DNA of 17,190 bases from JARRNJ01 sp037385045 (GTDB taxonomy: Bacteria > Pseudomonadota > Gammaproteobacteria > JASBUN01), in the NCBI GenBank assembly GCA_037385045.1, contig JARRNJ010000064.1:1-17190 (forward strand), given 5' to 3'. Numbering within the stretch: the first letter of the stretch is position 1; each line of letters begins with the position of its first letter. The position numbers were made by a program, and so were the translations under genes. This document shows positions 1-6,724 of the stretch, piece by piece. The notes under the pieces were generated by a model that worked only from the letters and a program-made list of their open reading frames with translations, did no database searches and was not told the origin of the DNA.

Positions 1-1
1 G

Positions 2-79
2 CTTGAGGGCAAGACGGAAATGGACGCCCTGATCGCCTATCTGCAGAACCTCGGCACCGACATCAAGGTAGGGAGGTGA
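2..79 (+). CDS. ccoO: cbb3 cytochrome c oxidase subunit II (CcoO), C-terminal end only
   Basis: Only the last 25 codons are present; the gene begins before the window. The tail reads LEGKTEMDALIAYLQNLGTD and ends at a TGA at 77-79. This matches the conserved C-terminus of CcoO, the membrane-anchored mono-haem c subunit of cbb3 oxidase that passes electrons to the catalytic subunit CcoN. The order ccoO-ccoQ-ccoP downstream supports the call. The last codons also supply the GGGAGG ribosome-binding site (71-76) for ccoQ, so the genes are tightly packed in one operon. The haem motif lies outside the window and cannot be checked. Confidence 0.88.
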   Translation, partial: LEGKTEMDALIAYLQNLGTDIKVGR

Positions 80-84
80 GCGCG

Positions 85-291
85 ATGGACTACATCGATT
101 TGTACGCCAAGATCCACTCGGTCTACACCGTCTTGATGCTGGGCTCTTTTGTCGTCATCTGCATCTGGGCGTGGAGCGGCCGGCAGCGTCGCCGGTTCGA
201 GGAGGCAGCCAACTTGCCTTTTGCCGATGAAGAACAAGAGCGCGCGACCGTCGCGTCATACGCGCGCCACGAGGAGACGGACCATGAGTAG
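85..291 (+). CDS. ccoQ: cbb3 oxidase small subunit CcoQ (FixQ)
   Basis: This encodes a 68-residue protein with one hydrophobic helix (about residues 12-30, ending IWAWSG), then a basic stretch and a charged acidic tail. That is the usual form of CcoQ, the small subunit that stabilises CcoP within the cbb3 complex. ATG at 85 is preferred because GGGAGG (71-76) lies 8 nt upstream. An in-frame GTG at 76 would overlap the ccoO stop but has no properly spaced ribosome-binding site. The end overlaps the start of ccoP by 8 nt, which suggests translational coupling. The family is poorly conserved in sequence, so the call relies on size, topology and position between ccoO and ccoP. Confidence 0.85.
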   Translation: MDYIDLYAKIHSVYTVLMLGSFVVICIWAWSGRQRRRFEEAANLPFADEEQERATVASYARHEETDHE

Positions 292-1192
292 CTTTTTCAA
301 CTGGTGGGTAATTATCTTGACCCTGGGCAACATCTTCGCTTGTCTGTGGCTCATCTGGTGGACCAAGCGCAAGCCCGGTGATGCAGGGGCGGGGGAGGTG
401 ACCGGCCACACCTGGGACGGTGACCTGGCCGAGTACAACAACCCGCTGCCCCGGTGGTGGCTGTACATGTTCTACCTCACCAACATCTTCGGGCTTGGCT
501 ATCTGGTGCTCTACCCGGGTCTCGGCAACTTCAAGGGTATACTGGGCTGGAGTGAGGTAGGCCAGTACAACCAGGAGATGAAGCAGGCCGAAGCCAAATA
601 CGCGCCGATTTACGAGGCCTACGGCAAGACGCCGATCCCGCAGCTGGCCAGCGACGCCAAGGCCATGGCCACCGCGCGGCGGATCTTCCTGGCCAATTGC
701 GCCACCTGCCACGGATCGGATGCCGGCGGCGCGCCGGGCCGCGGGTTCCCAAGCCTGAGCGACAGCTCATGGCTGTATGGGGGCTCGCCGTCAACGTTGG
801 TGGAGACCATCACCAACGGGCGTAACGGCATGATGCCGCCCCAGGCCGCAGCCATCGGCGGCCCGCAGGCCGTCAAGGAAGTGGCCAACTACGTCCGCAG
901 CCTCAGCGGCCTGCCCCACGACGCCGCACTGGCGAAACTGGGCGAGCCCAAGTTCAAGGCGGTCTGTGCCGCCTGTCATGGGGCCAACGGCAAAGGCAGT
1001 GCCGCCAACGGCATCCCGGCCATCGGCGCCCCCAATCTCACCGACAGCTTCTGGCTGTTCGGCGGATCATTGGCGGCGATCGAACAGACCATTACCCACG
1101 GACGTAGCGGGCAGATGCCTGCCTGGGGCAATCGCCTGGGCGCCGACAAGGTGCATCTGATGGCCGCCTACGTTTATAGCTTGTCGAAGTAG
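284..1192 (+). CDS. ccoP: cbb3 oxidase di-haem cytochrome c subunit III (CcoP)
   Basis: This encodes a 302-residue protein, the usual length for CcoP. It starts with two transmembrane helices (about residues 7-25 and 58-80), with the typical WDGDLAEYNNPLPRWW stretch between them and GNFKGILGW just after the second. Two periplasmic cytochrome c domains follow, each with a haem-binding CxxCH: CATCH at 139-143 and CAACH at 228-232. Likely axial methionines lie in NGMMPP and GQMPAW. The protein receives electrons from soluble cytochromes c and relays them to CcoO/CcoN. The ATG at 284 lies inside the end of ccoQ, so translation is probably coupled. The gene appears intact. Confidence 0.96.
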   Translation: MSSFFNWWVIILTLGNIFACLWLIWWTKRKPGDAGAGEVTGHTWDGDLAEYNNPLPRWWLYMFYLTNIFGLGYLVLYPGLGNFKGILGWSEVGQYNQEMKQAEAKYAPIYEAYGKTPIPQLASDAKAMATARRIFLANCATCHGSDAGGAPGRGFPSLSDSSWLYGGSPSTLVETITNGRNGMMPPQAAAIGGPQAVKEVANYVRSLSGLPHDAALAKLGEPKFKAVCAACHGANGKGSAANGIPAIGAPNLTDSFWLFGGSLAAIEQTITHGRSGQMPAWGNRLGADKVHLMAAYVYSLSK

Positions 1193-1246
1193 CGCAGGTC
1201 TGGTAAGTAGGAGTCAGGCCAAAATCGAAAGCGGGAGGAGAAGGGC

Positions 1247-1549
1247 ATGGTGGAAAGCCAACTGAAACGACGTCAGAGCGACACCCCAGCGATCCAGCGG
1301 TTCGTTGCGATCCTGTGGCCGTCGTTCCTGATTGCCGGAGTGGGCACCGTGGTCTTCTTCACCGCTTTCGATCCTCAAGAGTTGGCCGCAGCCAAGGGGG
1401 TTGCCCAGCCGGTTAGCCGGCTGGGCGCCTACAGCATAGGGTTCTTTCTGTTCTGGGCTCTGACCCTGTCCGCCTGCATGCTCACCTGCTATTTCCAGCG
1501 TCCTTGTCACGATGCACGTTCCAACCAGAATCCCAGTGAACAATCCTAG
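1247..1549 (+). CDS. Small two-helix membrane protein of unknown function in the cbb3 operon
   Basis: This encodes 100 residues and starts with an ATG at 1247, 5-10 nt after a purine-rich GGGAGGAGAAGGG ribosome-binding site. There are two hydrophobic segments (about 21-40 and 64-85) joined by a loop containing PQELAAAKGVAQP. The second helix ends in a cysteine cluster, CMLTCYFQRPC, with three Cys in 11 residues. I do not recognise a named family. It lies 54 nt after ccoP and 15 nt before ccoG, in the same direction, so it is very likely co-transcribed with the oxidase genes. A role in assembly or cofactor delivery is only an inference from position and the cysteines. Confidence 0.8.
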   Translation: MVESQLKRRQSDTPAIQRFVAILWPSFLIAGVGTVVFFTAFDPQELAAAKGVAQPVSRLGAYSIGFFLFWALTLSACMLTCYFQRPCHDARSNQNPSEQS

Positions 1550-1564
1550 TATGCACAGGTGGCC

Positions 1565-2928
1565 ATGAACCAATCGACCGCAGAGAAACATCCGACCCCA
1601 GAACCCTCCTCCGTAGAACCTGAAGAACAGGAAATCTACGCCAAACACACGAAGGTCTACGCCCGCGAGGTGCACGGCATCTTTGCCAGCCTGCGCCTGT
1701 TGGGCGTCGTCGTACTGCTGGGAATGTATTACGGCATTCCCTGGCTGTCCTGGAACGGCCGCCAGGCGCTGCTGTTCGACCTGCCGGACCGCAAATTTCA
1801 CATTTTTGCCTGGACTTTCTGGCCGCAGGACTTTTTCTATCTCGCCCTGCTGTTGATCATTGCGGCGCTGTCGCTGTTCTTTTTCACAGCGCTGGCCGGA
1901 AGGCTGTGGTGCGGCTACGCGTGCCCGCAGACCGTGTGGACCGAAGTGTTCATGTGGATCGAACGCAAGGTGGAGGGCGACCGGCCGCAGCAGATGAAGC
2001 TGGACCGCGGCCCCTGGAACGGCCGCAAAGTGCGGATCAAGGCGACCAAGCATGTGATCTGGGTGCTGTTCGCGGCCTGGACCGGCTTCACGTTCGTCGG
2101 TTATTTCACCCCCATCCACCACCTGTGGCACGAGCTCACGACCCTCAGCCTCGGGTCCTGGGAGACCTTCTGGATCATCTTCTACAGCTTTGCCACCTGG
2201 GGCAACGCAGGCTTCGCGCTTCCAAAGCGCGATGTTCGACCGCGACACGCTGATCATTTCCTACGATGAGAACCGCGGCGAGCCGCGCGGCCCACGCAAG
2301 AAAAGCGCTGACTACCATGCGGCGGGATTGGGTGACTGCATCGACTGCACGCTGTGCGTGCAGGTCTGCCCTACCGGCATTGATATCCGCAACGGCCTGC
2401 AGTACCAATGCATCGGCTGCGCGGCCTGCATCGACGTTTGCGACGAAGTGATGGATAAGATGGGCTACCCGCGGGGCCTGGTGCGCTATACCACGGAGAA
2501 CGCCCTCGAGGGCAAGGCTGCCCACATTCTGCGTCCGCGCGTCATCGTCTATGCGACCCTGTTGGCTCATCTCGCAACGGGTTCCCTTGGAACTCGACGT
2601 GAGCCGCGACCGCAACCAGCTCTACCGCCAGGCGCCCGGCGGATTGGTGGAAAACGTCTACAACATCAAAGTCATCAATATGGAGAATCAGGCGCGTCGC
2701 TATCACTTGAGCGTCGAAGGCTTGAAGGGCATGAAGCTGATCAACCGCTTCGGCGACATCACGGTGCCGGGCGGGCAAACCAGCACCATCGATGTGCAGA
2801 CGCGGATCGATCCGGTGACGCTGAAACGGGCCAGCAACGACATCTACTTCATCGTTGCGACCGTCGGTGGCGAACCCGCCTACCAGGTCAAGACTCCGTC
2901 GCGCTTTGTCGGTCCGGTAACTCACTAA
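1565..2928 (+). pseudogene. ccoG: Cytochrome oxidase accessory protein CcoG (FixG/RdxA), disrupted by two deletions
   Basis: CcoG is a membrane ferredoxin-like protein that reduces Cu(II) to Cu(I) during cbb3 assembly. Three frames together give nearly all of it. 1565-2215 encodes the N-terminus and membrane helices with the first CxxxCP motif (CGYACP). 2217-2579 encodes RFQSAMFDRDT and the two 4Fe-4S motifs (CIDCTLCVQVCP and CIGCAACIDVCD). 2581-2928 encodes VPLELDVSRDR and the C-terminal periplasmic domain. At 2215/2216 about 38 nt are missing relative to the family, where NAGF is normally followed by a second CxxxCP segment before ARFQS. Near 2564-2580 a second loss, about 20-23 nt judged by the shortened last helix, shifts the frame again. 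ATG 1565 is chosen over GTG 1559; neither has a strong ribosome-binding site. It is a real lesion or an assembly error, but as written no full-length CcoG can be made. Confidence 0.88.
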
Positions 2929-2949
2929 AACCATTTAAGGTACATCGCC

Positions 2950-3462
2950 ATGAATCAGCACGTGAGAGAAGACACCGGCCCCTGGTATCGGCAGCCGTGG
3001 CCGTGGATCATCATCGGGTTTCTCGGCTTCGCCGTGTTCTTCTCGCTGAATTTGGTCTACGAGGCCTATAAGCATCCGGACCCGCTGGTGGTGGGTGACT
3101 ACTACAAGGCCGGATTGACCATCAACCAGGACCTGAGCCGCGACCAGGAAGCGCACAAGCTGGGCCTGCGCGCCGACGTGCGGGTGAACTTGAAGCAGGG
3201 CACCATCCGGATCGCGCTCACCGGCAAACAGAAGATGTCGCTGCCGGAACTGCGCCTGCAGCTGCTCCATCCCACCATCTCCAAACACGATGTACACATG
3301 CTGCTCACCCCGGACGCAGCCGGGGACTTCGGCGGCCGCCTCCCCCACGCACTGCCTGCGGGCAACTGGTATGTGTTGATCGAGCCGCCGAACCAGGCAT
3401 GGCGGCTGCACGGACGCATTCTGCTGCCGGCAACCCAGCAGGTGGATATAGGCGCTGGATAA
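2950..3462 (+). CDS. ccoH: cbb3 oxidase assembly protein CcoH (FixH family)
   Basis: This encodes a 170-residue protein starting at ATG 2950, 21 nt after the ccoG frame, with AAGG upstream. A single N-terminal transmembrane helix (about 15-34) is followed by the family signature DYYKAGLTINQ (residues 50-60) and a beta-rich periplasmic domain with an immunoglobulin-like look (GNWYVLIEPPNQAWRLHGRI). FixH/CcoH interacts with the cbb3 subunits and is needed for stable assembly. In many genomes ccoI (copper ATPase) and ccoS come next. Here the next gene runs in the opposite direction, so those must be elsewhere or absent. Confidence 0.9.
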   Translation: MNQHVREDTGPWYRQPWPWIIIGFLGFAVFFSLNLVYEAYKHPDPLVVGDYYKAGLTINQDLSRDQEAHKLGLRADVRVNLKQGTIRIALTGKQKMSLPELRLQLLHPTISKHDVHMLLTPDAAGDFGGRLPHALPAGNWYVLIEPPNQAWRLHGRILLPATQQVDIGAG

Positions 3463-3647
3463 TCAAGGGGATATGGACAGGGACAGGGTGCGTGGCATGA
3501 CCGGACTGCCCCCCACCGAACGTCCGACGCCGCACACACCCCACCCCTGTACCCTGTTATATCGGCGGCCCGGAGCTCGGGTTTAGCCCTGACCGACAGA
3601 AAATCCGCTCTGCTGTGGGCATGCCTCGCCCGGCTCGAGCTCCACTC

Positions 3648-3676
3648 CGCGGCGGCGGGACCTACCCGCCGCCGCG
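3648..3676. terminator. GC-only 12-bp hairpin between convergent genes
   Basis: A perfect 12-bp inverted repeat, CGCGGCGGCGGG and CCCGCCGCCGCG, flanks a 5-nt loop (ACCTA). It sits in the 232-bp gap between ccoH (ends 3462) and the convergent dsrE-like gene (ends 3695), where terminators for both strands are expected. Neither side has a T-tract, so it is not a canonical intrinsic terminator. It may block 3' exonucleases, aid Rho-dependent ending, or simply pause polymerase. I saw no gene in the rest of the gap. Confidence 0.5.
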
Positions 3677-3694
3677 ACCCTCCTGGCAACAGTT

Positions 3695-4186
3695 TCAGTG
3701 GACGGGCATGTAAGCGTAGCCCTTTGCCTGCAGCGCGATCAGGTTCTCAAACACGTTGTCTTCGATCACCGCGTACGGGCGTACGTTGTCATGTTTGATC
3801 TTGGCCCGCTTCATGGCAATGGCGCAGACTTCGATGTGGGTTCCCTTCCGTTTCAGGCTTTCCAGGCTGCTGTGCGCTTTGGCCAGCTTGGGCAACTTAT
3901 CCTTGGCGAACTTGGTACCATGCAGGTCCTTGGCCACGAACTTGGCTGCCGGGCCGTGGATCACCACGACGAAAACCGGCTTGATGCCCCGCTTCCTCAG
4001 GCTATCGGCGGTCTGCTGGATCAGGTCCATCCGGTCCAGAAATACCTTTTCGCTGCCGGTGGTGACGTTCCACACCACCTTTGCCTCCTTGAGCCCGGCG
4101 AAGTCATCGGCCGATGACACGCCGCTGAACAACAGCAATGCGGCGAAAGCGAGCATGGGTAGGTACACGACGTTCTTGAACGACAT
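3695..4186 (-). CDS. Secreted DsrE/DsrF-like family protein
   Basis: This encodes 163 residues, starting at ATG 4186 with GGAGG 8-12 nt upstream. The N-terminus is a signal peptide (hydrophobic core about residues 11-20, probable cleavage after VSSA at 25-26). The mature part has the DsrE-like fold pattern: KVVWNVTTG strand, a long helix, PVFVVVIHGPA strand and EVCAIAMKR, with a single cysteine (Cys121) where many DsrE-family proteins carry one. Cytoplasmic DsrE/TusD proteins transfer sulfur through such a cysteine. Exported members are common in sulfur-oxidising and other proteobacteria, but their role is not known. It converges on the cbb3 operon and is separated from dtd by 112 nt, so it is probably transcribed separately. 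Confidence 0.82.
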   Translation of the reverse strand: MSFKNVVYLPMLAFAALLLFSGVSSADDFAGLKEAKVVWNVTTGSEKVFLDRMDLIQQTADSLRKRGIKPVFVVVIHGPAAKFVAKDLHGTKFAKDKLPKLAKAHSSLESLKRKGTHIEVCAIAMKRAKIKHDNVRPYAVIEDNVFENLIALQAKGYAYMPVH

Positions 4187-4221
4187 GGCAATTTCCTCCA
4201 GTTGTTATTATGTCGGGAACT

Positions 4222-4239
4222 TCGAGCGGAACCGCTCGA
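4222..4239. repeat. Perfect 18-bp palindrome upstream of the dsrE-like gene
   Basis: TCGAGCGG and CCGCTCGA flank an AA centre. The centre lies about 44 nt upstream of the dsrE-like start codon on the minus strand, inside its probable promoter or leader, and about 70 nt downstream of dtd. No T-run follows on either strand, so an operator or leader hairpin is as likely as a terminator for dtd. CATAAT, a possible -10 element, occurs on the minus strand between the palindrome and the start codon. Confidence 0.4.
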
Positions 4240-4298
4240 GGAGGAAGGTACGACGAAAATACCTGAGCTGGCAAGTGGACTTTACCTCGCGGCCCGGG

Positions 4299-4751
4299 CT
4301 ACGCCTCCGGCGGCCGGGCACGCAGCCAGAAGGTGACGGGCCCGTCGTTGACCAGGTGCACCTGCATATGGGCGCCGAAACGGCCGCTGGCAACGTCGCC
4401 ATGGTGGGCCCGCGCCCGCTCCAGCAGGTACCCGAACAGGCGTTCCCCCTCCGCGGGGTCGGCGGCGGGGGTGAAGCTCGCACGCATGCCCTTGCCGGTA
4501 TCGGCCGCCAGGGTGAACTGGGGCACCAGCAGCAGCCCCCCGTGGACATCGGCCAGGCTACGGTTCATACGCCCGTCGGCGTCCTCGAAAATTCGATACC
4601 CGAGCGTGCGCTCCAACAACCGGTCGGCCTGGGCCTCGCGGTCGCCACGCTCCACTCCGACCAGAGCCAGGGTTCCCGCGCCGATGGCGCCGATGACCTC
4701 GTCCTCCACTTCCACGCGGGCGGCGGCGACCCGTTGCAGCAGGCCGATCAT
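4299..4751 (-). CDS. dtd: D-aminoacyl-tRNA deacylase (DTD)
   Basis: This encodes 150 residues, the usual size. DTD hydrolyses D-amino acids (and glycine mischarged on tRNA-Ala) from tRNA, a chirality proofreading step in the cytoplasm. The start MIGLLQRVAAARVEV fits the family. The two active-site motifs are visible: PQFTL at 77-81 (SQFTL in E. coli; a Pro at the first position is tolerated in related bacteria, from memory) and NDGPVT at 135-140 carrying the Gly-cisPro pair that rejects L-amino acids. The start codon overlaps the pip stop as ATGA, so the two genes are translationally coupled. Confidence 0.95.
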   Translation of the reverse strand: MIGLLQRVAAARVEVEDEVIGAIGAGTLALVGVERGDREAQADRLLERTLGYRIFEDADGRMNRSLADVHGGLLLVPQFTLAADTGKGMRASFTPAADPAEGERLFGYLLERARAHHGDVASGRFGAHMQVHLVNDGPVTFWLRARPPEA

Positions 4752-5698
4752 GCCCGCTGCCGGCCCATCGCGCGAGTGGCGCGGATCAGCGCGTCGACGA
4801 TACCCGGTTCGGTCACAGCGTGGCCGGCCCGGGGGATAATGTGCAGCGTCGCCTCGGGCCAGGCCTGGTGCAGAGCCCAGGCCTGCTCGGCCGGGCAGAC
4901 CATGTCATAGCGGCCATGAATGATCACTCCCGGGATGCCGCGCAAGCGGTGGGCGTCGCGCAGGATCTGCTCGGGCTCAAGAAAGCAGTCGTGGATGAAA
5001 TAGTGGCTCTCTATGCACGCCAGGCTCAGCGCCGTGTAGGGCTCACCGAAGTGCTCGACCAGTCCCGCCTCGGCCTGCAGTGTCGCACAGCGCGCCTCCC
5101 AGACCGACCAGGCCTTGGCCGCCGACATGCGCGCCAGTTCGTCGTCCCCGGTGAGTCGCCGGTGGTATGCCTGCAGCAGATCATCGCGCTCGGCAACGGG
5201 AATGGGCGCCACAAACTCCTGCCAGTAATCGGGGAAGACGCGGCTGGCGCCGTCCTGATAGAACCAGCGGATGTCCGCCGGCCGGCACAGAAAAATGCCA
5301 CGCAAGATCAGCCCCAGAACGCGGTCCGGGTCCGCCTGGGCATAGACCAACGCCAGGGTGGAACCCCATGAGCCGCCGAATACCACCCAGCGGTCAATAC
5401 CAAGCCGCTGCCGGATGAGTTCGATATCCTGCAGCAGGTGGGCGGTGGTATTGTCACGCAGCTCCGCGTGCGGTGAGGACTGGCCGCTGCCGCGCTGGTC
5501 GAACAGCACAATGCGGTAGACCTCCGGATCGAAGTACTGGCGGTGAATGGGGGCACACCCGCCGCCCGGCCCGCCGTGCAGGAACAACACCGGCAACCCG
5601 TCGGGATTTCCGCATTCCTCCACGTGCAGGCGATGGAGCGCGTCGACGGCCAGCGTGTGGGTCACGTAGGGTTGAATCGCGGGATAGAGGGTATACAT
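4748..5698 (-). CDS. pip: Proline iminopeptidase
   Basis: This encodes 316 residues, typical of peptidase family S33 prolyl aminopeptidases, which release N-terminal proline from peptides. The alpha/beta-hydrolase features are clear: oxyanion-hole HGGPGGG at 41-47, DQRGSGQS at 67-74, nucleophile elbow GGSWGST with Ser110, acid Asp265 in GRYDMVCP and His293 in AGHAVTEPG. There is no signal peptide, so it is cytoplasmic. It is the first gene of a two-gene unit with dtd, overlapping it by 4 nt. A 19-bp palindrome lies just upstream of the start. Confidence 0.96.
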   Translation of the reverse strand: MYTLYPAIQPYVTHTLAVDALHRLHVEECGNPDGLPVLFLHGGPGGGCAPIHRQYFDPEVYRIVLFDQRGSGQSSPHAELRDNTTAHLLQDIELIRQRLGIDRWVVFGGSWGSTLALVYAQADPDRVLGLILRGIFLCRPADIRWFYQDGASRVFPDYWQEFVAPIPVAERDDLLQAYHRRLTGDDELARMSAAKAWSVWEARCATLQAEAGLVEHFGEPYTALSLACIESHYFIHDCFLEPEQILRDAHRLRGIPGVIIHGRYDMVCPAEQAWALHQAWPEATLHIIPRAGHAVTEPGIVDALIRATRAMGRQRA

Positions 5699-5721
5699 GG
5701 TCAGCCGGCCCGCATATCACA

Positions 5722-5740
5722 CCGGCATCCGGGATGCCGG
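5722..5740. repeat. 19-bp palindrome just upstream of pip
   Basis: CCGGCATCC and GGATGCCGG flank a single G. The centre is 33 nt upstream of the pip start codon on the minus strand, in the expected position of an operator or a leader RNA hairpin. No T-tract follows, which argues against an intrinsic terminator. I do not recognise the site as that of a known regulator. Confidence 0.4.
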
Positions 5741-6012
5741 GAGCAAATCCGGACCATGCGATCGCGCTGGCCCCCACAGAGGCGCGGCCCGGGGACGGGC
5801 CAGGCAGCAAGCCCATGCGGCCTGGACCAGCCGGGGCCCCGACAGGGCGCAAGCCGCGTTACAAACTGCCCGGCCCCCATTTCACCACTCATTGCCAAAT
5901 TCTGTCACCCTTTCAATCACTTCCAGGCCGGCCTGCGGCCCGCCGGTGGAATAGGCGGGCTGGAGTCGGGGCGGGCAACCCCACGGCCGCCCGCCGTAGC
6001 CCACGGAAACTG
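5741..6012. other. Intergenic stretch between pip and an unknown membrane-protein gene, no gene seen
   Basis: Together with the palindrome at 5722-5740 this is a gap of over 300 nt between two minus-strand genes. No reading frame here looks like a protein. A possible hairpin, GCCCGCC (5938-5944) with GGCGGGC (5954-5960), lies about 55 nt past the stop of the membrane-protein gene and could help end its transcript, but it has no T-tract. The pip promoter should lie in the lower-numbered part; I could not identify convincing -35 and -10 elements. Confidence 0.5.
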
Positions 6013-6573
6013 TCAGCGGTCGCGCACGACCTCGGGGCGGAACCAGATTGCCGCCGCCAGCCCGGCCAACAGCAATCCGAGCAGCACCAGTACGGGTCCG
6101 ACGCCGGTGCCCAGCACCGTTCCGGCCCAGGCCACGTTGAACGTCACCAGATACAGCATCCCCGAATGCAGCAGCGCGCCGAGGATGAAAATCCAGCTGA
6201 TCAGTTCCTTGATCAGCACCGGCGCACCGATGAAGCATAGTGCCAGTCCCACCAGGATGTTCAGCACCGACTCCAGGTTGCCGTGGGTGTGGGGACCGCC
6301 CTTGATGGCGTCGATGGGTGCCTGGGCGTTGCTCACCTGATTGACAGCCAGGATCGCTTTGGTGTTTTCCTTGGCCAGCGCGTCGGCCGTGATCGGCTCC
6401 AGGTCCTTTTCGAAATTGTTGTTCGCCAGCAGCTGCAGCGGCCCCATCACCGCCTGCTTGGCCTGCTGCGCCTGATCGAGGGTCGGGAAATAGGCCTTGA
6501 TCATGTACGGTCCCAGCGCCGCGGTCAGCACCAGGTACAGGAATCCGAAGGCGATGTTTTTTCTGCCGATCAT
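6013..6573 (-). CDS. Four-helix membrane protein of unknown function
   Basis: This encodes 186 residues. ATG 6573 is chosen because AGGAGG lies 9 nt upstream; a GTG at 6582 sits too close to the same site. Predicted helices lie at about 8-28, 103-121, 124-148 and 158-178. The stretch of about 75 residues between helices 1 and 2 is hydrophilic, rich in Gln, Asn and Lys, and ends in the distinctive GGPHTHGNLESVLNIL. His95, His97 and His136 could be ligands, but that is speculation. I do not recognise the family. The gene is alone, and diverges from the candidate small RNA, with a GacA-like palindrome about 77 nt upstream of its start. Confidence 0.8.
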   Translation of the reverse strand: MIGRKNIAFGFLYLVLTAALGPYMIKAYFPTLDQAQQAKQAVMGPLQLLANNNFEKDLEPITADALAKENTKAILAVNQVSNAQAPIDAIKGGPHTHGNLESVLNILVGLALCFIGAPVLIKELISWIFILGALLHSGMLYLVTFNVAWAGTVLGTGVGPVLVLLGLLLAGLAAAIWFRPEVVRDR

Positions 6574-6649
6574 TGTTGCCACCCTCCTGCGGTTGTCATC
6601 GGTGAATGGTGATCCGCTGACACTCTAACAACAATCCTGGGGTAATACT

Positions 6650-6667
6650 TGTAGGGCAAGTCCTACA
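6650..6667. promoter_or_regulatory. GacA/UvrY-like upstream activating palindrome
   Basis: TGTAGG, six bases, CCTACA: a perfect 18-bp dyad (one more T/A pair extends it on each side). The known GacA site upstream of rsmY/rsmZ-type RNA genes is TGTAAG-N6-CTTACA with the same 6-nt spacer; this differs by one symmetric change in each half. It lies about 60-75 nt upstream of the presumed start of the GGA-rich RNA on the plus strand, a reasonable distance for an activator. Its symmetry means it could also act on the divergent membrane-protein gene. Confidence 0.6.
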
Positions 6668-6724
6668 AAGGCTTGCGCATTTTACCGACAGGCGACCGCC
6701 TGGATCTGTGGCATCCTGCTACTG

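Noticed and set aside
1214..2257. A 347-codon minus-strand frame opposite ccoG and the two-helix gene
   Set aside because: The plus strand encodes recognisable CcoG here; the antisense product has no motifs and reads as a compositional shadow.
1565..2928. Programmed ribosomal frameshifting to make full-length CcoG
   Set aside because: Residues conserved in the family are missing at both breaks and no slippery heptamer is seen, so frameshifting would still not restore the protein.
3102..3689. A 195-codon minus-strand frame overlapping ccoH and the gap after it
   Set aside because: It is Arg/Ser/Pro-rich and antisense to ccoH, with no motif or ribosome-binding site.
3463..3694. A missing ccoI or ccoS gene after ccoH
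   Set aside because: Only 232 nt lie before a convergent gene, with no P-type ATPase motif; these genes must be elsewhere if present.
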